A stretch of DNA of 64,000 nt, taken from Moniliella sp. 'wahieum'. Lineage: Eukaryota > Basidiomycota > Moniliellomycetes > Moniliellales > Moniliellaceae. Below are positions 33,755-44,102 of this stretch, piece by piece. The position numbers and the translations under genes were made by a program. Numbering within the stretch: the first letter of the stretch is position 1; every line of letters starts with the position of its first letter. Below the pieces are notes generated by a model that saw only the letters and a program-made list of their open reading frames with translations, searched no databases and had not been told where the DNA came from. The stretch is from positions 1 through 64,000 of the forward strand of contig RSEE01000085.1 of assembly GCA_003971905.1 (NCBI GenBank), given 5' to 3'.

Positions 33755-34966
33755 ATGCGCTCGCTCTTCCTCCTCGCCTGCCTGGCCCTCGTCGCCGCCC
33801 TCGCCCCCGCCCTCGCCCCCGCCATCGGCGCCCCGCTGCCCCACGCGCCCAGGCCTCCCCCGCCCGCCCGCCAGCGCCGCCTCCACCCACCCAGCCCCCC
33901 TGGCCCCGGCCCAGGCAAACGCTCCCATCCGCGTCCTTCTCCCCGCCGCGTCGGGCTCAGCCGGCCTGGCCTGGCACCACGGTGGCTCCGGCGCCGGCTC
34001 GGGCTCGGGGCACGGCTCGCAGACCCCGCCGGTATTTGCCGTGTATGGGTTTGCGAATGAGACGCATGGCGCGGCCGAGGTGCCTCCGCCCGGCATCACC
34101 CTACCTCATCTCCTTTTGGACCACCTCGGCCCCACGGGCGCATTGCAAAATTGGACCAAGGCCAGCGCTGCGCAGCGGAGCAAGCTCAAGGCCGTGTATG
34201 CCCACGCGGGCGTCAAGCTCTTGGTCTCTGCCTTTGACTCGGACGACTACCCCACCCGGCAGGACCCGGTTCAGACGGGCATTCGGCTCGCCGAGTTTGT
34301 CAAACAGTATGATTCGACGGCGTCGACCTGGATTACGAGGTACGTTAGGCTCTGGTAGCGAGGTGGTGCGATGGGTGCGGTTGGTATATACAGTGCACAT
34401 GCAGATGGACACTAACCGGTACCCCCGCCCGCCCTACACCATCCGACGTTCAGGACTCGGCCTCGTTTGTCAACGGTACTGCCATCTCCTGGTTTCACGC
34501 TGCACAAGACGGTGCGCGAGCGGCTGCCTGTGGGCCAGTACCTGATTACCCACGCGCCTCAGGTGCCGTACTTTTCGGCTGCCTGTCCATGGAAGGCAGG
34601 CTGGGCCAAGGTGTACGAGCAGTACCCGATGTGGACTGTTCTTGACCAGATGTACAACCAGGGCACCACATGTACACCAATTGTTCTACGCTTCTCTTCC
34701 AGTCGGGCGGTACGTGCGCCACTCGTCGCTGTTTGAGATTCACCGCGATCAAAATATCCCACTGAGCAAGTTGGTCATGGGCAAGCCCGCCATGCCTGTT
34801 GACGCGACCAATGGCTACATCCCACCGGATGAGTTGGGGCCGATGCTTTGCCCTGGCGCGCCAGTATGACTGGAACGCGGGGCGCCGCATTTTGGCAGTA
34901 CCGGACTTGAAGCCCTCGTTTTTGGCGCGCGTCAAGTTATGGGCTGGGTGGGCTGGGTGGGTGTGA
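33755..34966 (+). CDS. Secreted GH18 chitinase-like protein A
   Basis: GH18 enzymes hydrolyse chitin-type beta-1,4 GlcNAc bonds, here probably in the wall or outside the cell. Met 33755 opens a signal peptide (MRSLFLLACLALVAALAPAL, ending near AIGA). Domain blocks: FAVYGFANETHG, KLKAVYAHAGVKLLVSAFDS, and the catalytic DxxDxDxE as DGVDLDYE at about 34316-34339, reached by a frame change. A 114-bp intron (34340-34453, GTACGT...CAG) follows immediately, then FVNGTAISWFHTLHK, YLITHAPQVPYFSA, YTNCSTLLFQSGG, LSKLVMGKPAMPVDATNGYI and YDWNAG/FWQY. It ends at TGA 34964-34966 if the last frame change is accepted, or 34910 otherwise. It is paralogous to the gene at 43085-44102 and divergent from NTE1. 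Confidence 0.8.
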
Positions 34967-35707
34967 TAAGTGCCATCGCATCTACCGCTTTTGCCTCGCT
35001 GTCTGTTATACCTGCTTTCTACTATGCCTGGCTGGACCGGGCCCGTCACGTTGTCTCGTTGCATCGTGGATCAAGAAACGGAGCAAGGAAATGTTCGATC
35101 GATACCTTTTGTTTCCCTGACTGTCAGTCGCCCCTCTCTGCGTTCTCTCTCTTGCTTCCATTATCACTCTTTCCCTGGCCCTGAGCCCCCATGAGCATCT
35201 GAACATGCGTTTTGATTGCCTTCTTGTACCCTTCACCGCCTCCTTGCGTTCAATTGTTTCGCTACATCCATCATCTTTTTTCTCACCATGGACCTCACTG
35301 GCCTCGCTCCCGATATGTAAGGCGGAACGCCCACCTGATTACTGGGTACGGGCCGCCGGGACATTCATTCAAGTAGAGCTCTGCCATATGTGTGTGCTTT
35401 TGTCTACAGAAACACTAACGGCAGGCAGGGATCAACCTGAGCTTAGATGCATTGTTGCGACGGATGGCAAGGAAGGAATGCGTGTCGGCCAACCAACGTC
35501 GACCCTGGTCCAGAGTGGCATCCGCCCTGGCCAGCTGAAACGGAAGAGTAGGTCCGCTTCGGGTGCTTGAGCACACCCCTGGGAGAGGAATGCATCGCTT
35601 GATGGTGCCATACCAGGGGGAGGGGAAGGACGGTGGAAGGGAAACAACAAAAACTGGTTGCTCCACCGCCTCCGGGGGGCTTTTGGTTGGCCACGAGCGG
35701 GTTGCAC
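34967..35707. other. Intergenic, convergent 3' ends
   Basis: No gene recognised. Pyrimidine-rich TTTCCCTG and TCTCTC runs near 35110-35290 would fit 3' UTR sequence of the chitinase-like gene. Confidence 0.45.
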
Positions 35708-36456
35708 TTAGACCATCTCGGCCTCCCCGCCGGCCTTCTCAATGGCCAGCAATGATCTTCTCGGCGTCTTTGGGTACGTTGTCCTTAAGGATTTGCGGGG
35801 CGCTCGACGAATTTTTTGGCCTCGACGAGGGACATGGACGAGTTGAGCGCCTTGACTCCTTGATCACCTTGGCCTTGGCACACCTTCTTTCAACCCCTTG
35901 AGCTGATGGCGAAAGATTGTTTTCCTTGGGCTTTCAGCTTCCTCTGTCCTCGGCCGGCGCGGCTGCCGCTCCAGCACCGGGCGCGGCCGCCGCGACGGGC
36001 ATCGCAATGTCCGTGATGTTCAACGTTCCTACCATCCATGCCAACACGACACGACACGCATGACAAACACAACACAACACAACACATTACGATACAGGGC
36101 AGGCGGTCCAGGTCAGTCCAGCCGTGTGCGTGACTGTCTCCCCGCGCGCGTATGCCCTCTCTTGTTCCCCACACGCACACGCACAAACACGCACACCCAA
36201 AAAGACACACAAAAGACGTACTTGAGGACGGTGACAAGCGACGACGCCTCGAGCAGGTCAGCTTCTCCACCTGGTCCACAATGCCACGAGCTTAGGGTGA
36301 CGACGGGGCGGCGCGGGGCTGGGCCGGCGCAGGCGCAGGCGCCTCGGTAGCGGCCGCAGCGAGATACAGTCAAGCTGCGCGCCTGCCACCTGGGCGACGC
36401 AGACGGGCACGCGCCACCGCACGCAGCGCAGCTCGCGGGACGACAGCAAGGACCAT
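35708..36456 (-). CDS. MRPL12: Mitochondrial large-subunit ribosomal protein bL12m (MRPL12)
   Basis: bL12m forms the stalk of the mitochondrial ribosome that recruits translation factors. Met 36456 opens an Arg/Ala-rich mitochondrial presequence (MVLAVVPRAALRAVARARLR). Exon 1 then has PKLVAL, DQVEKLT and LLEASSLVTVLK, the N-terminal dimerisation helix. A 193-bp intron (36029-36221, GTACGT...TAG) precedes LNITDIAMPVAAAAPGAG and an Ala/Pro hinge. The C-terminal domain is readable in three frames as FAIKLKGLKEG, then KVIKESRRST/LNSSMSLVEAKKFVERAP, and LLAIEKAGGEAEMV before the TAA. Order and length match L7/L12. The intron-exon phase is off by one base, in keeping with nearby indels. Confidence 0.85.
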
Positions 36457-36844
36457 AGCGGGTAGATGGAGGTCGGAGCGGGCCCGCGCCGCCGCCCCCC
36501 CACCGTTCTTCCTGGGAAGCCCAGCCGGAGCGCCTCATCAAATTCTTCGCTGACGTAACCCATTCCGACCCAATGCGACTGTCCCAGGGTGATCACATAT
36601 CACATCCAGTACATCACATGTCACATCGGATCGCATCCCAGAGGCTGCGGCCACCCGATCTCACCCGAACGGCCTGCCACATTGCACTGCCACTAGCACG
36701 GTTGCGCCCAGACGGCTCCGGACGCGCGGTCTCAGATCTCATGGCCAGTCCAACTCTACCAGCTACGTCTCGCGCCCGAAAAAGGGATGCTTTCTAAGGA
36801 AATGGATCGACGACGCGGGGACAAGCTGAAATGGCTGGATGGGC

Positions 36845-38659
36845 TTAGAGGCTCTCGACGACAACTGGGTCTCGAGCCAGGGCAGCAGGCCCTCGGCGCC
36901 GCCTTCGCGTCCAATCCCGCTCTCCTTGACGCCGCCAAACGGCACGGTGACCTGGGAGATGAGGCCCGTGTTGACGCCGACCATGCCGACGTCGAGGGCG
37001 CGGGCGACGCGCTTGCAGCGGCGAGCGTCGTTGGAGAAAAAGTAGGCGGCCAGGCCAACGTCGGTGGCATTGGCCCGCGCCAGCACCTCCTCCTCCGTCT
37101 TGAACTTGTACAGCGCGGCAAGGGGGCCAAACGTCTCCTCGGTCGTCATGGGGCACTGGTCAGTAACGTTGGCCAGGATGGTAGGTGCAAAGAACAGACC
37201 CTCGCCGCGTTCGCCACCAATCAGCACCTTGGCGCCTGCTGCCACGCTCTGCTTGACGTGCCGCTCCACCTTGTCCACGCCGGCTTGGGAGACGAGCGGG
37301 CCATGGGTCGTGCTCTTGTCCAGCCCTGAACCGACTTTGAACTGCGCCACGGCCTGGACCAGTTTCCGAGCAAACTCGTCGTACACCGCTTCGTGCACAA
37401 AGATCCGGTTCGCACACACACACGTCTGGCCCGAGCCACGGAACTTGCATGCAATCGCCCCGGCCACAGCCAGGTCAATGTCCGCATCCTCAAACAAATA
37501 AACGGCGCATTGCCACCCAACTCGACAGCTTCTTCAGTGTCGATGCGCCCTGCTGGACCAGCAACTTGCCCACGCCCGTCGAACCCGTAAACGAAATCTT
37601 CTTGACGGTAGGACTCGTGCACAGTTTCTGCCCACGGCAATTTCCTTCTCGCCTCCCTTGGCCACCGTGAGCACATTGATGGTGCCCTTGGGGAATCCAA
37701 CTTTTCCGCCAAGTACGCCAGCGCAAGGGCCGTGTACGGCGTCTCGGCCGGCGCCTTGATCACCGTTGTGCAGCCCACCGCCAGCGCAGGCGCGATCGAG
37801 GGGCAATCACTACGGCAGACGCAAGAGCAGTTAGCAAGGCACCGAGCAACGGGGTAAACCTCCAATCCAAACCAGAAGACAAAAAGTAATGGTAAGGGTA
37901 AGAGGAGAGGGGAAGAAAAAAAACGTACTGCCAGAGGGAAGTTCCATGGCTTGATAAGTGCCGCGACGCCAACGGGACGAGTGGTGACCGTTGTTGACTA
38001 CGCCGGCACAGCCGGGGTCGGGGTGGAGCCGGGCATGCGCAGCGCTTCAGCCGAGTAAAAGTCAATGTATCCTGCTCCGTAGGCCACTTCGCCAAACGCA
38101 TCGGGCCAAGCCTTGCCATTTTCCAGCACAATCAACCGGGCAATGTCCTCTCGGTGGGCCATCAGTCGTGCAGCTTGCGAAGCAGCTGCGACCGCGCCGT
38201 GGCGGGCAGCGCGGCCCAGGGCTTGAACGCGTCCGAGGCAGCTTGGATAGCCTGCTCGGCTTGGTCAACGCCCATGTTGGGCAGGGTGCCGAGCAGCGCA
38301 CCGGTGGCCTTGTTGTGCACTTCAAACGTCGTGCCGTCCGGGACGGAGCTGATCCACTGGCCGTTGATGTAGGCGGCCTGCTGGAACAGCTCGGGGGCCT
38401 GGAGCAGCGCAGGCACGTCTTGCTTGGTGCCGGGGGCGACTTGGAGCCGTGGGGCATGGCGATCTGAGGGAGCGACATGGCGCGCGAAGAGGTGTGGAGG
38501 CAGCGGGGCGAGGCGGGGGTGGGGCGGGGCAGCAGAGTGCAGACACGGGGAAGCGGACGGAGAGGCGGCGCGGAGGCGGAAGCGGAGCGCGGGCAGGGCG
38601 AGGGAGAGGGCGGAGGGGGAGGCGGGGGGGCGTGGTGGTGGTGGGACGCAGAAACGCAT
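36845..38659 (-). CDS. UGA2: Succinate-semialdehyde dehydrogenase (ALDH family)
   Basis: The enzyme oxidises succinate semialdehyde to succinate with NAD(P)+, the last step of the GABA shunt. Met 38659 gives a basic Ala/Pro/Arg-rich leader (MRFCVPPPPRPPASPSALSL) that could target mitochondria; Met 38478 is an alternative cytosolic start. Blocks: AAYINGQWISSVPDGTTFEV, LPATARSQLLRKLHD, LIVLENGKAWPDAFGEV, PWNFPLA, a 119-bp intron (37810-37928, GTACGT...TAG), SIAPALAVGCTTVIKAPAET, cofactor loop SFTGSTGVGK near 37565-37600, ELGGNAPFI with the general-base Glu, and SGQTCVCANRIFV with the catalytic Cys (about 37395-37450). C-terminal VPFGGVKESGIGREGG and VVVESL stop at 36845. ENGKAW and the overall length favour SSADH over other ALDHs. 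Confidence 0.88.
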
Positions 38660-39252
38660 TGTGGTGGCGACAAGGGAAAACCCCAAGGGCCGGCCGAGGC
38701 AGCTTCTGGGCGAGGGCGTGCTGGTGCTTGCTGCTTATTGAGCCGTTGCAGACGCCGTGTACACGGGGACGGCACAGGGGCAGTGTGGTGGCCCTTGCAT
38801 CGGGGATGTGGTGGGTGCCCAAAGCGCGGCAGTGGAAAAATGAATGATTAAGCTTTAAGGACCGGTGACGATGACGTGTGACGCGTTGCAAGCAGCACGT
38901 CCTGGCACGGGGGCAGTGGTACACTGTGCCATGGCACATGTCAGCCATGCGCCAAGCACCCGTGCGAAGCAGAAAGACGACGCCGTGTGCGCTGGCCAGC
39001 GCCGGGTAAGCAGCCAGCCTATCTGTGTTTCTGTCTGTGCGCAGCGTCCCAACGCTTTGCGTGCGTTTCTAACTAGCCCTAGCCACTCTGCCCCTCACCC
39101 GGCCCGGACATAGCAACCGCCAGGCCGACAGCCAGCCAGCTGCTTGCTAGCAATACACGCTACATCCGCATCCTCCTCCTCCTCTCCTCCAGTGCTCGTC
39201 GTCAAACAGTATCCACCTTCATGGCTGCCTGCCCCCCGCGCCCCGCCTCGCA

Positions 39253-40803
39253 TTACGGCACCGCCGCCTCCAACGGCTGCATGGAGAATGGGTCGCGGAG
39301 AGAGTGGTGCTGCTGCTGGTACCACTGCGTATAGTCCGCTTTGAGCGTTTGAATGTCGGCGTGGACCGCGGCGACCTTGGTGGCGAGAGCCATGAAGCTC
39401 GTGTTCTGCGCCTGGATCGCGTTCTGGATCGCATCGGGCGTGTAGTGTCGCGGTGGTCGATCGAGATGAGCTGGCGTTGGATTTCTTCGAGCGTACTCTT
39501 GTACCGCGTCACGCGCCGCGAATGTCCTGCACAGCCCGGGCAAAGTAGCTGCTCGCGCCAGCCTGTCAGTCACCTGGTCCATCCGGCACCCCTGCACCGC
39601 GCCACAACAGCCAACGGTTAGAAATGGCAAGAGGACGTACTTGAGGGAAGGAGCGCAAGTGCGAGTTGCAAACCCTTGCTGCCAGTTGTGGCCAATCTCA
39701 ACATGGTGTTGCTGTCTTTGCGGTCCACCTCCACCGTGCTCCGCAGATCAGTAATCTCAATGTGGTCCGAGTCCACTAGTGCCAACAACGATTGAGGTCC
39801 TAGAAGCCAGTACCAAACCAGCATCAGCATCAGCGTCTGCCGTTCGAGAGAAGATATGAAAACAAAAGGGTTTTTCTACGCACCGACTGAACCGCCCAAA
39901 TGGCCTGGGAACCTTTGGAAATCTCCTCGGCCTTGTTAGACGCCTCGAGCTGCTTGCGGATTTGGACTTGCTGCTGGATGAATTGGCTAAAAGAGGCAAG
40001 GAGAAGGTGTCAGTGGGAACGCTGGCATACCAAAAAGAAAAGACACGCGACGTACTCGAGTTGTTCGACCATTTGTTTTTGCTGGTCTGGCAAGTCGTTG
40101 AAGCGCTCCTTCTGTTGAAATGGGAACTGGAGGAAAGGATTTGGGGCGCGGCAGACGACGTGGCGGTCATGGTGGACATTCCGAACGGCTGTGCTGTGGA
40201 TGCACCCAACCCGCCTGCTGCAGGTGCACCAAACGTAGAGCCAAAGCCAATGCCAGAAGGTTGCTGCTGCTGCTGGTTTTGGGTAGAGAAAAGCGAGGTG
40301 GCTGTACCCTGAGTCCCAGGAGCAGTCTGATTTTGTCCAAAGCTAAATAGGCCTCCCGCCGCGGGTTGTTGGTTCTGTTGTTGCTGATTTTGACCAAACA
40401 ACCCGGTGCCAGTGCTGGCGCCGGGGGCCGCACCCGGCTGGGCAGAGGTGGTGGTGCTACCAAAGGAAAAAGCAGGCTTAGCCGCAGTGGCTGGTTGACC
40501 AAAGAGGCCACCTCCAGCTGCAGGCGCAGGCGCGGGGGTGGTGCCAAACAGCCCACCTGACGTTGTTCCAGCAGGTTTGGCGCCAAAGAGCCCGCCGGTA
40601 GCAGGGGGCTGTTGCTGTTGCTGCTGCTGGGGCTGCTGCTGTTTGTGTTGTTGGGCTGGCTGGGCAGGCTGCTGGCCAAAGAGACCACCGGTGGCGGCGG
40701 GCTGCTGCTGCTGCTGGCCGAAGATGCTTCCGGTGGTACCGGATGCGGGGGTAGAGGAGAAGAGGGTTCCCGACGTGGGCGTCTGTCTGGCCGCGCCGAA
40801 CAT
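39253..40803 (-). CDS. NUP49: GLFG nucleoporin NUP49 (NUP58 family)
   Basis: Nup49 is a central-channel nucleoporin of the Nsp1-Nup57-Nup49 complex; FG repeats form the transport barrier and coiled coils anchor it. From Met 40803 (MFGAARQTPTSGTLFSSTPA) at least eight GLFG/FG repeats alternate with Gln-rich runs. Then PFQQKERFNDLPDQQKQMVE and QFIQQQVQIRKQLEASNKAE form the coiled coil. Near the C-terminus TRYKSTLEEIQRQLISIDHR, NTSFMALATKVAAVHADIQT, LKADYTQWYQQ and SLRDPF match the conserved Nup49 end. Introns: 39987-40055 (GTACGT), 39800-39883 (GTGCGT) and 39592-39640 (GTACGT). The segment between the last two introns is less clearly placed in frame. Frame changes near 40150 and 39500. Confidence 0.88.
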
Positions 40804-40977
40804 GGTGGCGGTGGTGGAGTGGTGGTGCCAAGGCCGGGGGCGAGGCGGTCAAGCAGACGCGAGGAGAGCAGGCTCGAATTGTAGAAAGCAGCAGCGTGGT
40901 TCCGCTGGCATTCCGCTGTCGGGGCTGCAACATTGCAAAACTGCACTGCTGGGCCGGCTGGATCTCTCTCGTGGTGT

Positions 40978-40990
40978 TGTGTATATATTT
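40978..40990 (+). promoter_or_regulatory. TATA-like box between NUP49 and downstream gene
   Basis: GTGTATATATTTT lies about 75-85 bp before the Met at 41062. The gap 40804-41061 separates divergent genes. Confidence 0.4.
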
Positions 40991-41061
40991 TGCGGGGGCG
41001 CCCTACACCCACTCCCTCAGGCGGACTGCTGCCTCCACCAGAGCACCATTCGCCCGTGTGG

Positions 41062-42325
41062 ATGCCCCACATGACGTCCCAGCCCATCCGCCTATCGGAC
41101 GCAGCCACATGGAAGACGCCGGACGAGGTGCCCCAGGCCTGCCCGCGGCAGCTGCTGACGCCATCCATCCCCTATCACCACTACTGGCCCGTCCCCACAC
41201 CCCTCCCTGCCATCCACCTCGCCCTCCTCCATTCATGCGCGCAGTCACCTTCCCTCGGCCCCGCATCGGATGGGGGCTACTCCTCTCTCTCCCACAGCCA
41301 CGCCAACATCCGCCAGCAGTGCGTCCCCCGCTGCACCGCCGCATTCATCCACCCTCTCCCGACCCAGCATCCAGCCATCTGGGTCTGTGCAACGCCACAA
41401 CACCCCACTCCCCACCTCTCACCTCGGTCTTCATGTAGGGTCAGAGCCGCACCATCTCTGTTCTCTCGCCTCCCAAGACACACTGCCTTTGCATTATCCC
41501 ATCCGGCCTGGCCCTGATGAGGTGGCAACGGAGGATAAACCTAGTGAAGGGTTACTCGAAGATATGCACACACTTCCTCAGGACAGTTCAACGCCTCCCG
41601 GTTCCCAGCGTCTCATTGCCTCTGCTCCCAGCACCGCTCGAGAAGAGCGCAGTTGGGAGACGTCCTCGCGAGATACGTTGGATGAGCCAAGCGAAGAAAT
41701 GCATCCCGTCAAGCGGGTACGGATCGTGGAGCCTAGCTCGTCCTTGCAAACGGTAAACGGTGGGGTGGCAGGGCACGTCAGTCCCGAAAGGGGAAGAGCG
41801 AACATACATCCGAAACCACATTCCCTTCCTCCGACTGCGGTACCGCCGCGGCCGGCTCAGGCAACCACGTGGGTTCTTACTGCACTAATGCACCCTCTAT
41901 CAAGTAGGGGAACCGGTTAAGAAGGCCGGCGGGCTTTCTTCTACTACCCGCTCATCTGTCCCATGCCACCTCACCGTCCCCCCTCCCGACCAAGTGGCCC
42001 TCACCTTGTTCCGCCCCTTCCGTCCCCCTAGCCGGGTCACATCATCCTCCGCCCCCACTATGGGCCGGACGAATGGTCCCCGCCCCCTTCCTGCTCCTCC
42101 CCCTCTGTTGCGGTAGCAGCAGCAACAGCCGCTGCGCCTCGTCTGGCCCGGTCCCACTCTACTCATACCACGCCCACGATGGCCCTTCATTCTTCTTCCT
42201 GTAGTTTTTCGTCCGTCAAGCGCGGTGTGCCGCGCACCGGGCGAAAGGGAAGCAACGAAACCAGCTCCAGCTCCAATCCCGCCTACGCACGCTTCGTTTG
42301 GCACTGCGATACCAAGAGTGGGTAA
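41062..42325 (+). CDS. Unrecognised Ser/Pro-rich protein
   Basis: I do not recognise a family. From Met 41062 (MPHMTSQPIRLSDAATWKTP) the product is Pro/Ser/His-rich. The middle is charged and more protein-like (PDEVATEDKPSEGLLEDMHT, DEPSEEMHPVKRVRIVEPSS, about 41515-41745) with an NLS-like PVKRVR. A later block, HIILRPHYGPDEWSPPP near 42030-42085, and a C-terminus SSVKRGVPRTGRKGSNETSS...FVWHCDTKSG ending at TAA 42325, appear in shifted frames. One gene spanning both is an inference from composition and the lack of other signals. Possible nuclear or regulatory protein; no function assigned. Confidence 0.4.
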
Positions 42326-43084
42326 TAGAGGTGTGGTTGCTTCTCACCTGCGTGGAACGTTGAACGTTGAACATGCTGACTCTCCTTGTTTCGTTGACCA
42401 TTTCATTTGGTGGCAGAGACGGCCTTGCGCGCCCGATCCATCCCCTGATATCCCAGTGGCGTCTTGTAGCGCAGGAAGCGGCCCAGGCACTTTTCACACC
42501 TGGTCCCTGTCCCGGTCGACAATCCCTTTGTGCCCTTGCCGCGCAGAGATGAGTGGGGGTGGGACAGGAGCGAGGTGGGTACGGAATGCACGGATGCGAC
42601 CGACGGGCAACCTACTACTTGCGCCCGTACTGAACCAGCCACTTGGACGGTGGGACGCATGCTGGATGCGATGGGCCGTGCGTATCTTCCTCAGCCGGTT
42701 TGAGTTGACTGCTGCTCTGTTTTGTGTGTGGGACACCGTTGACCGTTGCTCGATTGGCCCTTCCGCCCCGTGCTTTAATTCCAGTTCCCAAACATTTGCT
42801 TCACTGGCAAGAGGACAATGGAGGGTTCGACTGATTGTGCTCATTCTCCCCCGCGGCCGCCTCGCCCCTCCTGAAGCACCCGCCCTATACCTACCTACTA
42901 TACAGCTGTCGGCACCCTAAACCCAGCATAAACCACCTCGAAATAGAATGTGCATTGACAAAAATGGTGTGGGGAGGGGTACTGGAAGAAGCAAGCAGAT
43001 GGAGATATGGGGTGCATGTAGACGGGGCACGGTCATGCGGGGGCAAACAGAGGAGACACTTGAAGTAGGCAAAGGGTTACAACA
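42326..43084. other. Intergenic, convergent 3' ends
   Basis: No gene recognised. It contains GGAACGTTGAACGTTGAACA at 42354-42373. Confidence 0.45.
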
Positions 43085-44102
43085 CTAGCTCCACCCGGCG
43101 GCGGTCTTGACGGTAGAGAGGACATTTTGGGTGTGCGGGTACTGCCAAAACGACACGCCGGCGTTCCAGTGCTGCTGGCGCGCGGTGGCCAGACACTGCC
43201 CAATGTGGTTGGGTCCATGTACCCGCTCGCGGCATCTGCCGACGTGGCTGGTTTGCCCACCACGAGGCGCTTGAGCGGCACGCCGTTGGTGTGGATCTCA
43301 ACAGGGACGATTGGCTGTAGGGGGCGCCGAGGCGGTGAGCAGGGTGGAGCAGTCTTCGTAGCTACCTTCTTGTTCGTAAAATTGGACGAGGTAGTGATCG
43401 ATGTTCTTGCCGACCTGTGCCTCCACATCTAGGTATCCCTTTCCCGAGCTGGCCCAGCTGGGCGAGAAGTACGGTGCCATAGGCGCATGGTTAGGACGTA
43501 GCCTTGTTTGCGCGGCAAGGCCGTTCGCAGTGCCTGGGTCAACTCGACGAGCCAGGGGGTAGCCTGGCCCGATTGGACCAGGTCCGACTCTTCAAATCAA
43601 TGTCCACCCCGTCCAGGTCGTTGGACAAGACAAAGTCCACTAGTTCTTGTGCGATCCCCGAGGCCGTGTACCCGTTCGCCATGGCCGATCCGTCGAACCA
43701 AACGCACTGATCATCAACTTGATTCCTGCAGCCTTGTACTGCGCCTTGACTTGCGCCCGTACCTCGGCCCCGATTGGTTCCACGCCGCCGCGGCCGAGAG
43801 CGGGCCCTGGGTGGTCCAAAAGGCAAGGTTGTAGTGCGTGAAGCCTTGAATGTCTTGCGGGGCGGGTACGCCGCCGCTGCCTTGGTTGGGCGTCCATCCG
43901 TAGGCCTAATCAAAGAGTGGTCCAGGGTCAGCTTACGCTTGCACCGGCACAGCAGAGTTCCGCGAGCAAGGGCAACGTACAACAAAGGCTGGCTTATGGG
44001 CTTTCCCAGCCTTCCGTTGCTCCAGGTAGTGGACCGGCGCCGCAGTCACGAGGCTGGCGAGAGCAATTGCGAGGAGAACAGGGTGGCGAGCACACGCGAC
44101 AT
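43085..44102 (-). CDS. Secreted GH18 chitinase-like protein B
   Basis: Met 44102 (MSRVLATL...AIALASLVTAAPVHYLEQ, one base change of frame) starts a signal peptide. A 75-bp intron (43906-43980, GTACGT...TTAG) links HKPAFV to AYGWTPNQGSGG. Then GFTHYNLAFWTTQGP, KAAGIKLMISAFGSTD, ANGYTASGIAQELVDFVLSN and the catalytic region DGVDIDL at 43591-43618. The printed frame gives DGVDIDLK; the neighbouring frame, one base different, reads EESDLVQSGQATPW, so the catalytic Glu is probably present. Later blocks: VLTHAPMAPYFSPSWAS, YLVQFYEQEGSYEDCSTLL, LKRLVVGKPATSADAASGYM and HWNAGVSFWQYPHTQNVLST, ending TAG 43085-43087. It is a clear paralogue of the 33755-34966 gene, in opposite orientation. Confidence 0.8.
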
